Source: PCC-7336 sp039817825
GTDB lineage: Bacteria; Cyanobacteriota; Cyanobacteriia; Thermostichales; PCC-7336
NCBI GenBank assembly: GCA_039817825.1
Contig: JBCBVA010000045.1
Span: forward strand, 1-26,392
DNA: 26,392 nucleotides
Direction of reading: 5' to 3'
In this document: positions 14,757-22,773 of the stretch, one piece after another
How positions within the stretch are numbered: position 1 is the first letter of the stretch
Layout of the letters: every line of letters starts with the position of its first letter
Translations under genes and position numbers: made by a program
The notes under the pieces: model-generated
What the model was told of the DNA's origin: nothing
The model's database searches: none
Seen by the model: only the letters and a program-made list of their open reading frames with translations

Positions 14757-15935
14757 ATGCAGCTGGTTTGCGCTCAAGCCGATCTCAACCAACACCTTGC
14801 ATTTGTCAGTCGGGCTGTTAGTAGTCGGCCGAACGTGCCTATCCTGTCCAATATTCTTTTGGAGGCCGATCCAGCCGCTGGAACTCTCTCTCTGACAGCG
14901 CTAGATATGAACCTGGGGATTCGGACGCAGTTCGATGCTCAGGTGGTTGAAGGGGGGCAGACGACGCTACCGGCGCGATTACTCAAAGATATTGTTGCCC
15001 GACTCCCCAATGCTGATGTCACGCTGACACAACCGGATGCCGATTCACCTGCCACGATTGCTTGTTTGGCTGGGGAATACCAAATTCGCGGTGCCCATGC
15101 CAGCGATTTTCCCGAGTTGCCCGCAATTGAAGGGAAGACGGTAGAGCTATCGGTCGATGATGTTTTGCGTGGGATTGGTAGCACGCTATTTGCTGCTTCA
15201 GGGGATGAAACCAAGCAAGTCTTGACAGGCGTCCACGTCAAATCAATTGCCGCAGGTCTAGAATTTGCTGCAACCGACGGTCACCGCTTGGCGACGATTC
15301 AAGTACTGGGCGAAGATGATGAACCTCACGAACCAGTTGCAAACGGGAATGGACGGTCTGGCAATGGCTCTGAAGCTGATTTAGCAGCTATGGAGTTTAC
15401 GATTCCTGCCCGAACCTTGAAGGAGTTGGAAAGTGTGTTGTCCAGTCAAGCTGTTCCTCAGTTGAACTTGCAGTTCGATCGCTCCCAAGTCATCGTCACG
15501 ATGCCGGATATCACGATTACCAGTCGGTTACTGGATGGACAATATCCCAATTACGGTCAACTGATGCCCACTCAGTTCGAGCGTCACATGACGGTTGGGC
15601 GTCGTGAACTCGTGTCTGCTCTAGAGCGCATGGCTGTATTTGCAGAGCAGAAAAACAACATTCTGAAATTTAAGCTATCGGCAGATGAGCAAACGCTACA
15701 GATTGAAGCGGAAGCTCCTGATGTTGGCGGTGGACAGGAATTAATTGCCGTCCAGTTTTCCGGGGACAATTTGGAGATTGCATTTAACGTCAAGTACTTA
15801 CTCGATGCTCTAAAAGTGTTTGATACGTCTGAAGTGAAGTTAAAGATGAATGGCCAAACGCAGCCAGCTGTGATGGAACCTTTGGGGTCCGAGCAATTGC
15901 AATATTTGGTGATGCCCGTCCAAATTCGCAACTAG
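14757..15935 (+). CDS. dnaN: DNA polymerase III sliding clamp (beta)
   Basis: 392 residues from the ATG at 14757, beginning MQLVCAQADLNQHLAFVSRAV as family members do. The ring clamp holds the replicative polymerase on DNA. Seen: RPNVPILSNILLEA, LPARLLKDIVARLP, FAATDGHRLA, the third-domain LLDGQYPNY, the FNVKYLLDAL segment and the C-terminal YLVMPVQI. A low-complexity Gly/Asn insert (ANGNGRSGNGSEAD) lies in the middle domain. A longer frame from a TTG at 14721 adds 12 residues that homologues lack. AGGGG lies 11 bases before the chosen ATG. oriC is directly upstream. Confidence 0.98.
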   Translation: MQLVCAQADLNQHLAFVSRAVSSRPNVPILSNILLEADPAAGTLSLTALDMNLGIRTQFDAQVVEGGQTTLPARLLKDIVARLPNADVTLTQPDADSPATIACLAGEYQIRGAHASDFPELPAIEGKTVELSVDDVLRGIGSTLFAASGDETKQVLTGVHVKSIAAGLEFAATDGHRLATIQVLGEDDEPHEPVANGNGRSGNGSEADLAAMEFTIPARTLKELESVLSSQAVPQLNLQFDRSQVIVTMPDITITSRLLDGQYPNYGQLMPTQFERHMTVGRRELVSALERMAVFAEQKNNILKFKLSADEQTLQIEAEAPDVGGGQELIAVQFSGDNLEIAFNVKYLLDALKVFDTSEVKLKMNGQTQPAVMEPLGSEQLQYLVMPVQIRN

Positions 15936-16293
15936 AAGAGAGCGATCTGCATGCGGTCGTTCGAGGGATGTAGTGGATGCTATTTCAGCTCGAGCATGAG
16001 GAATGAAAACGCTGCTATCAGCCTGAGAACGACTATCATCACCTCAAATTTCCCTCTTGACATGTCAGAGGGGACTGATTTCTCAGTAAAATTCAGAATA
16101 GGGAGCGACACTCAATCTAAGGCTGACTGAAGAGTATAGGTCTAGAGATAGCATCCTTAACAGTCAGCGTGACAAAGATTCGTTGAATCGATGGCTAAAG
16201 CTCAAGCAAATACGAGCTAGTCAGTCCTGAAAAGCTCAGCTCAACTTTCTAGCTGCACTCGCTCATTATCAAAAGCGTAATTGGGATAGTGTT
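15936..16293. other. Convergent spacer after dnaN
   Basis: About 358 bases between the stops of dnaN and the small minus-strand gene. The best structure is an imperfect hairpin (CCCTCT at 16052-16057, AGAGGG at 16067-16072, with GACATGTC between and one bulged T), which could stop transcripts from both sides. A plus frame of 44 codons (15996-16130) is open but is not recognised and has no clear ribosome binding site. Confidence 0.4.
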
Positions 16294-16572
16294 CTAGCCT
16301 GGGTTTTGTCCCAAGCTACGCTCGTCCACTTGGTCGGCAGGAACTTGTTCCCATCCGTGAACTTCGCCTTTAACAAAAACTTCTTGTACGCCGAGATGGG
16401 AGGCTAGTTCTGGGTTCGCTTGCAAAAACTCTTGAGCAGCTTCCTGCGAATCGAAGCAACACGCTTGTCCGCTGGCGTTGACGGCTAATCGACCTTCATC
16501 ATCCAGTAGACAGAAGAGACCACTTTCCGGACGACTGTATGTGTCGGTGGAACTCTCGACAGTTGAAGACAT
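16294..16572 (-). CDS. Small conserved-looking protein of unknown function
   Basis: 92 residues from the ATG at 16572. GAGGA lies 7 bases upstream, a strong ribosome binding site that decides against the longer frame from 16647. The sequence has a Ser/Thr-rich head. A compact part follows, GLFCLLDDEGRLAVNASGQACCFDS, which looks like two beta hairpins with a Cys pair, and then a helix (QEAAQEFLQANPELASHLG) and EVFVKGEVHGWEQVP. No signal or membrane segment. I do not recognise a named family. It lies downstream of the membrane pentapeptide gene, 196 bases away on the same strand, and converges on dnaN. Confidence 0.8.
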   Translation of the reverse strand: MSSTVESSTDTYSRPESGLFCLLDDEGRLAVNASGQACCFDSQEAAQEFLQANPELASHLGVQEVFVKGEVHGWEQVPADQVDERSLGQNPG

Positions 16573-16768
16573 CTTGGCGTCCTCGAATGAGTCAGATTGT
16601 GGCTGTTTCGAAAGGTGCGATGTTGCGGCACTGACGAAGACAAGCACTACTTTTACCCTACACCAATCTCTTGCCTAAGTTTTCAGTGGACAAGGTTAAG
16701 TGAAACCGATTTTGAGACGCACCAATGTTGAGGTAAATCAGAGACACCAATCCAAGACTCGTTATCGC

Positions 16769-18070
16769 TTAACTTCCAGACGAGTGAGTTCTGTTACTGT
16801 CACCGTTACTGGCCCTATCACCGTTACTGGCCCTATCACCATAACTGCTAGCGTTGCCGTTATATGTTGTCTGTTCCCACTCATCAAGTTTGTTGGGAAT
16901 GAGTTGACATCCCCCCGGCACAGTTTTGCGAGTGGTTTCTCCCCCCCAGGCACAGATATAGCGACGCTGGTCTTCAGAGAGTTCTAATACATTGCTGAAA
17001 TTGGCACCCTTGACGATCGCACCAGTATTCTCACCCGTTTTAAAATCTCTGCGGTCGTCTCCGCGTCGATACGGGGTCGCAGTGTCTGGGGAGCCCACAT
17101 AGAGAAGTGTTTTGACGAAATCTGCATTCCTGAGATTGGCGCGGCTCAGGTTAGAGGAAATGAGATTGGCGTAGGACAGGTCACAACTGCGCAGATCGAC
17201 ATCACTCAGGTTAATGTCACTCAGGTCGATGCCCCGTAGGTCTGTGCCGGATAGATCGGTGCCCGCCAACATGGTTCCCAAGTCAACGACACGAATTCCC
17301 TTCAGGCGATCGCGTTTATACCAGCCTTTGCCATCTAAGATAGGTCGCCCTAGATGACTGTCGCGCTGTAAGGGACTGAGGAGATTGGATACCGACAGGA
17401 AACGCAGCACTCTGGCTTTTCCGAAGGGGTCAGAGCCTCGCAATATGGCGGCTGTGCGACCTGCAGCGATCGCCCGTTCGAGTGGCCAGTCTTCCAATTG
17501 ACCTTCTTCGTTCAAGACCAAATCGGAAATGCCTTGAAAGTAAGCGTCGATGGTTTGCTGTTGGGTAATTAAGTTCTGCTGGCTGGTGAGCTGAACTGAG
17601 GTTCTGACCTGTTGCCAAGCAACCCATAAAGCAACCAGGGCGATGGCAATTTGGCCGACCGCACTGAGTGCATCCCAGTTGACCTCTTCCGACCATTGGT
17701 TGAGGGACTTGAGTATCCCGGTGAATTGCAGCAGCGTGAAGCCGGCCAGCAGTAGGAGTAAGCCGGCTACCACGAGTTCGAGTCGTTGGCCAAAGATCGA
17801 TGTTAGGAATGCTTGCTTGAGAGGGGGCACGATCACCGGCATTGCCAGAGTCAGGAGGGCGATCGCCCCGATGATTCCGAGGATGCTGTTGCCGATGGCA
17901 AGGCTGGTAATCACCAGAATGCTGGCAACGACAGTCGCTAGCAGCCAGCGGCGATCGCGGGCTAGGGCTTCTCCCAATGGAAAGGTTGTAGGAGAACCTG
18001 CTCTCTGCGATGCGATCGCTCTGGATTTGTTGCGACTCAAATGATGGCTATGGGAATCGTATGACTCCAT
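16769..18070 (-). CDS. Membrane pentapeptide-repeat protein
   Basis: 433 residues. Hydrophobic segments at about 42-60, 62-84, 97-119 and 134-153 suggest four membrane passes. A conserved soluble part follows (QQQTIDAYFQGISDLVLNEEG, QLEDWPLERAIAAGRTAAIL, then VLRFL), and then about ten pentapeptides (268-320: TDLSG, IDLSD, SNLSR and so on). The block ends in YICAWGGETTRKTVPGGC. Similar proteins with this layout occur widely in cyanobacteria; the function is unknown. The last 30 residues are a low-complexity Asn/Gly/Ser tail made by an 18-base tandem repeat. ATG at 18070. Confidence 0.92.
   Translation of the reverse strand: MESYDSHSHHLSRNKSRAIASQRAGSPTTFPLGEALARDRRWLLATVVASILVITSLAIGNSILGIIGAIALLTLAMPVIVPPLKQAFLTSIFGQRLELVVAGLLLLLAGFTLLQFTGILKSLNQWSEEVNWDALSAVGQIAIALVALWVAWQQVRTSVQLTSQQNLITQQQTIDAYFQGISDLVLNEEGQLEDWPLERAIAAGRTAAILRGSDPFGKARVLRFLSVSNLLSPLQRDSHLGRPILDGKGWYKRDRLKGIRVVDLGTMLAGTDLSGTDLRGIDLSDINLSDVDLRSCDLSYANLISSNLSRANLRNADFVKTLLYVGSPDTATPYRRGDDRRDFKTGENTGAIVKGANFSNVLELSEDQRRYICAWGGETTRKTVPGGCQLIPNKLDEWEQTTYNGNASSYGDRASNGDRASNGDSNRTHSSGS
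16801..16836. repeat. 18-base tandem repeat encoding GDRASN
   Basis: CACCGTTACTGGCCCTAT occurs twice back to back (16801-16818, 16819-16836), with partial copies on both sides (from about 16791 and to about 16850). On the minus strand it encodes NGDRAS repeats at the C-terminus of the membrane pentapeptide protein. The unit is a multiple of three, so changes in copy number would keep the frame. Confidence 0.85.
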
Positions 18071-18400
18071 TGGCAGAAGGCAACCTAGGAGGTTGAGGCA
18101 AGATTATTCGTCACTCTAGTGTATTGATAGGAATTCAGAAAAGCGCGGATGGGCTCCCATGGGTGAATGGAAAGAACCCTGTATATAGGTCTACCCGGAA
18201 TGGCTGGTGAACTGTCTGGTGTTGATTCTCCAGAAAAATGGCTAGAGAACTTTCCAGAGGTGATTGCCGAAAGTTATATTTCTCTTCACGGACTCGCGCG
18301 TACAGTACCCTATCTAGCTTATGAATAGGGATTGATACTCAATCAACGACTTACTGCAGAGTCAAGTGGGTTCGCAAATGGCTGCTGGATCGGTAGCTCG
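18071..18400. other. Spacer downstream of the antitoxin gene
   Basis: About 330 bases. No RelE/YoeB/Txe-type toxin frame is found on the minus strand after the antitoxin. A plus frame of 53 codons (18167-18328; starts MERTLYIGLPG, ends TVPYLAYE) is open with a TGA directly before its ATG; it has no ribosome binding site and is not recognised, so it may be a remnant or chance. Confidence 0.4.
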
Positions 18401-18652
18401 CTAGAACCAATTTAAATCTTCAAGCTTGGCGGATTTCTCGGCGGGCTCCGGTGGCGCTGGCTCAGGAGTATTGGTGTTGTCCAGAATGCCACTCATATAG
18501 ATGGTCTTTTGGATGGCATTCCAATCCTCTTTTGAAATTAAGAGGGCGCTATTGTTCTGACCGGAAATGATAATTTGCTTGTGGTGTGCGGACACTTCAT
18601 CGATGAGGTGTTGCAAGTTTTCTCTGGCTTCTTGAACTGTTACTAAGTCCAT
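18401..18652 (-). CDS. Phd/YefM-type antitoxin, apparently solitary
   Basis: 83 residues. The first 60 fit the YefM family: VTVQEARENLQHLIDEV, then HKQIIISGQNNSALLISKEDWNAIQKTIYM, a DNA-binding fold that also dimerises. The tail (about 60-83) is Pro/Glu-rich and would be the part that neutralises a toxin. Such antitoxins are normally followed within a few bases by a RelE-like toxin; here no toxin frame follows or precedes. It may be solitary, serve a toxin elsewhere, or be left over from a lost pair. ATG at 18652 with no strong ribosome binding site. Confidence 0.9.
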   Translation of the reverse strand: MDLVTVQEARENLQHLIDEVSAHHKQIIISGQNNSALLISKEDWNAIQKTIYMSGILDNTNTPEPAPPEPAEKSAKLEDLNWF

Positions 18653-18840
18653 CGCAAAGAGCTCGCTAATGCCGTATCCACAATCACTTTAACATTAGAA
18701 ATTTTGATTTTACTGGACGGGATAGAGGGGATAGGTGTTCAGGATGGATGGAAGAGAGCGTTGAAATTTTTGATTCATCAAAGACATACAGCCCCCGAGG
18801 AGCTGCATGCGCAAGTCAAGATGGCTTTGTCACGCGGTGA
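18653..18840. other. Spacer between gcvP and the antitoxin, with an open plus frame
   Basis: About 190 bases. A plus-strand frame stays open for 65 codons (18647-18844), bounded by stops and with no ATG or GTG start. Its end, KFLIHQRHTAPEELH then MALSRGD, reads like a natural C-terminus, so it could be the 3' remnant of a lost gene. The antitoxin promoter should also lie here. Confidence 0.3.
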
Positions 18841-21800
18841 TTAATCGCCCTCTGCGTAGGCCGACAGTGGTAGGCAAGAGCAGACGAGATTGCGATCGCC
18901 ATATGCATTGTTGACTCTCCCGACTGCTGGCCAGAATTTATGGTTTTTAGTCCAGGGGGCAGGATAGGCTGCCTGTTCACGACTGTAACTGCGGTTCCAA
19001 TCAGAGGCGGTAACGGTAGTGGCAGTGTGTGGAGCGTGCTTGAGAGCATTGTCGGTGGCATCGACGGAACCGTCGGCGATCGCGTCTACCTCTTGACGGA
19101 TGGCAATCATGGCGTCACAGAAGCGATCGAGTTCGGCTTTGCACTCGCTTTCGGTCGGTTCCACCATCATGGTGCCGGCCACCGGCCAGGAAATGGTGGG
19201 GGCGTGATAGCCGTAATCCATCAGCCGCTTGGCGATGTCATCGACTTCAATCCCGGCCGATTTCTTACAGGGGCGTAAATCCAGAATGCACTCGTGAGCA
19301 ACCAACCCCGAGTCCCCTTTGTAGAGAATGGGATAGTAGGGTTCCAACCGCTTGGCCATGTAATTGGCACTCAGAATGGCTACCTGCGTTGCTTGCTTCA
19401 GGCCGGAGGCCCCCATCATACGGATGTACATCCACGAGATTGGCAGGATGCTTGCGCTGCCCCACGGGGCCGCAGCCACAGGCGATGTTCCGGCATCTCC
19501 ACCCATGTTCACGATGGGGTGCTTGGGTAAAAACGGCATCAAGTGAGCACCGACTCCAATCGGTCCCATGCCGGGACCACCGCCGCCGTGGGGAATACAG
19601 AAGGTTTTGTGCAGGTTGAGGTGGCAGACATCGGCACCAATGTCGCCGGGACGGCAGAGACCCACCTGAGCGTTCAGATTGGCCCCGTCCATGTATACCT
19701 GACCGCCGTGGCTGTGTATCAGTTGGCAGACATCGCGAATGGAGGATTCAAAGACGCCGTGGGTAGATGGATAAGTGACCATCAACGCTGCTATGCGATC
19801 GCTGTGTTTCTCCGCTTTGGTGCGCAGGTCGTCAACATCGATGTTGCCATCGCCATCGCATGTCACCACGACCACTTTCATACCTGCCATGACAGCGCTA
19901 GCAGGATTGGTGCCGTGGGCGGAATCGGGAATTAGGCAAATGGTGCGATCACTATCCCCACGAGATCGGTGATAGGCCCGAATTGCCAGTAATCCGGCAT
20001 ATTCCCCTTGTGAACCCGCGTTGGGTTGTAGGGAAATTCCGGCAAATCCAGTGATTTCAGCTAGGTCTGCTTCCAGGCGATCGAACAGCATGCGGTAGCC
20101 GGTCACTTGTTCGGTGGGGGCAAAGGGGTGAATCTGACCGAACTCCGGCCAGGTGACTGGCATCATCTCGGCTGTAGCGTTGAGCTTCATGGTGCAGGAG
20201 CCCAACGGAATCATAGAGGTTGTGAGAGACAAATCCTTAGACTGCAGGCGATATAAGTAGCGCAGCAGCTCGGTTTCGGAATGATAGCTGTTGAAGGCAG
20301 GATGGGTGAGGTAGTCGCTGGTGCGTTCCCAAATGGCGTCCTTGCGGTGGAATTGCTCGGCTTCATCTGACTGAGCCAGGTCGGTGAGAGTTAGGGTGTA
20401 GTTCTCTTCCAGAGCAAATACAGCCAGTAAGTCGGCCAGATCGTCGGTGGTGGTGGTTTCGTCAAAAGACACGCACACTGTGGTTGGGCCCAATACCCGC
20501 ACATTGATACGCTTTGCTGATGCTGCGTCTACGATCGCCGCCGCCGGAGTTTCCCCTAATTCCACTCGAACGGTGTCGAAAAACTCGCCGGTGGCCACTG
20601 TATAACCCTGCTGGGCTACTCCAGCCGCAAACAGTGTTGCCAAACTGTGAACCCGACGAGCAATGCGCTGCAGACCATGCGGGCCGTGGTAGACGGCGTA
20701 CATGCTAGCAATGACGGCCAGGAGAACCTGAGCCGTGCAAATATTGCTGGTGGCTTTGTCACGCCGGATGTGTTGCTCGCGGGTTTGGAGCGCGAGACGT
20801 AGCGCGGGGTTGCTGCTGGTGTCTTGAGAGACTCCGACAATTCGACCGGGCATTTGGCGGGCGTACTTGCTGGTGGTGGCGAAGTAGGCGGCATGGGGGC
20901 CACCGTAGCCCAGCGGAACGCCGAATCGTTGAGTAGAGCCGACAGCAATGTCAGCGCCAAATTCAGCCGGAGGTTTCAAGAGCGTTAAGGCCAAGGGGTC
21001 AGCGGCAACGGTAACGAGTCCTTTCAGGTTGTGGACGTGTTCCACAAACTCGCTGAAGTCAAACACAGCCCCGTCGGTGGCGGGGTACTGCAATAGTGCT
21101 CCAAAGACAGGCGTGTCTTCGAAATTGACCGTGCGGCGATCGCCCACAATCACCTCAATGCCCAGCGGTTCTGCCCGAGTTTGTAAAACGGCAATGGTCT
21201 GAGGATGGCAATCATCGGCTACAAAATAAGTCTTGGGGGCTTTCTTTCCCGCCACCTGAAGACTCATGGTCATGGCTTCTGCTGCGGCAGTCGCTTCATC
21301 CAGCAGGGACGCGTTGGCCATTTCCATGCCAGTGAGGTCGGCCACCATAGTCTGAAAGTTCAAGAGGGCTTCGAGACGACCCTGGGCGATTTCAGCTTGG
21401 TAGGGGGTGTATTGGGTGTACCAGCCAGGATTCTCCAAAATATTGCGCTGAATCACCGGTGGTGTGATGCAGTTGTAGTACCCCATACCGATGAACGAGC
21501 GCCAAACCTGATTGTGGCTGGCCATCTGCTTGAGTTCTGCCAATGCTTCGAGCTCGCCAGCCCCGTCGGGCAAATTGAGATCGCCGTCCATACGAATGGA
21601 GTTGGGCAAGATGCGATCGGTCAAGCTTTCAAGCGAACTTTCTCCCAGACTCTCCAACATCTGGGCCATTTCAATTTCAGTGGGGCCGATATGCCGATTC
21701 TGAAATTCCCCATGCCCGCGATCGCGAGTCACTGTGGCGGCTTCCTGCAGCGCTTCAATCAGGCGATCGCGTTGCATAGATGACGAGCTGTCTACAGCCG

Positions 21801-21876
21801 CGGGGGGGGTGGCCGATGCCTCTCCGGCTGGCTGGGCGGGGATGTCAGAACGCTGGGCAGACAGTCGGTCGGTCAT
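18841..21876 (-). CDS. gcvP: Glycine dehydrogenase (decarboxylating), P protein
   Basis: 1011 residues, full length. The PLP enzyme of the glycine cleavage system: it decarboxylates glycine and passes the aminomethyl group to the lipoyl arm of the H protein, an important step of photorespiration. Seen: RHIGP (61-65), SFIGMGYYNCITPPVIQRNILENPGW split across 128-152, ASLLDEATAAAEAM, and in the second half SMIPLGSCTMKLN (554-566) and HLNLHKTFCIPHGGGGPGMG with the PLP lysine at K757. The first 50 residues are a Ser/Ala/Pro-rich extension of low complexity. Neither gcvT nor gcvH is beside it in this window. ATG at 21876; an 8-base dyad lies 66 bases upstream. Confidence 0.98.
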   Translation of the reverse strand: MTDRLSAQRSDIPAQPAGEASATPPAAVDSSSSMQRDRLIEALQEAATVTRDRGHGEFQNRHIGPTEIEMAQMLESLGESSLESLTDRILPNSIRMDGDLNLPDGAGELEALAELKQMASHNQVWRSFIGMGYYNCITPPVIQRNILENPGWYTQYTPYQAEIAQGRLEALLNFQTMVADLTGMEMANASLLDEATAAAEAMTMSLQVAGKKAPKTYFVADDCHPQTIAVLQTRAEPLGIEVIVGDRRTVNFEDTPVFGALLQYPATDGAVFDFSEFVEHVHNLKGLVTVAADPLALTLLKPPAEFGADIAVGSTQRFGVPLGYGGPHAAYFATTSKYARQMPGRIVGVSQDTSSNPALRLALQTREQHIRRDKATSNICTAQVLLAVIASMYAVYHGPHGLQRIARRVHSLATLFAAGVAQQGYTVATGEFFDTVRVELGETPAAAIVDAASAKRINVRVLGPTTVCVSFDETTTTDDLADLLAVFALEENYTLTLTDLAQSDEAEQFHRKDAIWERTSDYLTHPAFNSYHSETELLRYLYRLQSKDLSLTTSMIPLGSCTMKLNATAEMMPVTWPEFGQIHPFAPTEQVTGYRMLFDRLEADLAEITGFAGISLQPNAGSQGEYAGLLAIRAYHRSRGDSDRTICLIPDSAHGTNPASAVMAGMKVVVVTCDGDGNIDVDDLRTKAEKHSDRIAALMVTYPSTHGVFESSIRDVCQLIHSHGGQVYMDGANLNAQVGLCRPGDIGADVCHLNLHKTFCIPHGGGGPGMGPIGVGAHLMPFLPKHPIVNMGGDAGTSPVAAAPWGSASILPISWMYIRMMGASGLKQATQVAILSANYMAKRLEPYYPILYKGDSGLVAHECILDLRPCKKSAGIEVDDIAKRLMDYGYHAPTISWPVAGTMMVEPTESECKAELDRFCDAMIAIRQEVDAIADGSVDATDNALKHAPHTATTVTASDWNRSYSREQAAYPAPWTKNHKFWPAVGRVNNAYGDRNLVCSCLPLSAYAEGD

Positions 21877-21942
21877 AGGGTGTGCTCGTCAGGAGTGTCA
21901 GGGATAGAGGATCGCAATGACGCTAAGCAAATCGCATACTGT

Positions 21943-21969
21943 ATCAAGTGAACAATACGTACACTTGAT
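21943..21969. promoter_or_regulatory. 8-base dyad upstream of gcvP
   Basis: ATCAAGTG (21943-21950) and CACTTGAT (21962-21969) are exact complements 11 bases apart, about 65 bases before the gcvP start. The half-site CACTT recurs at 21972-21976. A shorter dyad, GTTAC-GTAAC, is at 21990-22004. The size and spacing would suit an operator for a dimeric regulator. I see no glycine riboswitch fold here. Confidence 0.35.
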
Positions 21970-22106
21970 GACACTTATCGCAATCCCCTGTTACTTAAGG
22001 TAACGCTGTTCGTTCGCATTCCCCAATCATTCGCGATCGTCAGGCCTGAACTGATGTCTGATGCGTCCCCAGGATTCCGAGCTTTGGTAGGGGCTGCTAA
22101 CCAGCT

Positions 22107-22664
22107 CTATGAGTTGTCCCCAGCCCTCTCAGACTCTAAGAAATTGACCTCAATGCTGTCACCAACCGTCAATCCGATGGTGTTCGTTGTCCCCCCGTTC
22201 AGCTCCAGAACGCTGTCAACTAACGTTGTTTGGGGCGGTCCGTAGCCCGGACAGGGTAATTCGCTGCAACCGGGGACGGATTCTTCAATGTGAACGACAT
22301 CACCGTCAAACATAAACACCATGTCAAGCGAGAAGGTGACGTTGAACATCCAGAAACTGGCGGGGCGGGGTGGGTCAAACGGGAATAACATGCCCTGACA
22401 GTCTGGCAGCGGGTCGCGGAACATCAGCCCCAATCGCTGCTGCTCCGTAGTACGAGCCACTTCTAAGTCGAAGCTGCGATCGCCAACGACTGCAACGGCT
22501 TCGATGGGGAGCTGTTGACCTGGGGTCGCTGGGGCTGATGGGCTCGGCTGCGAAGACGCGACCTCGTTCCTGGCACATCCCAGAGAGATCGAAGCAGATA
22601 CCAGCACGATTAAACCGATCCAGCCATAGCGCCCATTCACACTCACCCTCGATCTACGTTGCAT
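22107..22664 (-). CDS. DUF192 family protein, putative lipoprotein
   Basis: 185 residues. The N-terminus has a basic head, a hydrophobic run (WIGLIVLVSASISLGC) and a Cys at 30, so export and perhaps lipid attachment are likely, although the lipobox (SLGC) is not ideal. A Ser/Pro linker follows, then the DUF192 domain (about 55-178): DLEVARTTEQQRLGLMFRD, MLFPFDPPRPASFWMFNV, SLDMVFMFDGDVVHIEE and VLELNGGTTNTIGLTVGD. The family occurs in bacteria and archaea with no agreed function. GAGGG lies 4 bases before the ATG. Same strand as sufS, about 110 bases downstream of it. Confidence 0.92.
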   Translation of the reverse strand: MQRRSRVSVNGRYGWIGLIVLVSASISLGCARNEVASSQPSPSAPATPGQQLPIEAVAVVGDRSFDLEVARTTEQQRLGLMFRDPLPDCQGMLFPFDPPRPASFWMFNVTFSLDMVFMFDGDVVHIEESVPGCSELPCPGYGPPQTTLVDSVLELNGGTTNTIGLTVGDSIEVNFLESERAGDNS

Positions 22665-22773
22665 GTCACCCTCTCCAAAACACCACTGCTACACCATTAT
22701 TGCTGCAACATCATGGCCGCTACCGTGACCTTAGCGCTCGATTCGAGTGGCTGCAGGACTACTCCAGTCTGCG

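Noticed and set aside
16057..16062. TTGACA resembling a -35 box after dnaN
   Set aside because: No -10 box at the right distance, and the motif is part of a hairpin between convergent genes.
19543..19935. Long plus-strand frames inside gcvP
   Set aside because: They are shadows of the strongly conserved gcvP reading frame.
21877..22106. Glycine riboswitch before gcvP
   Set aside because: I see dyads but not the paired aptamer core or a following expression platform.
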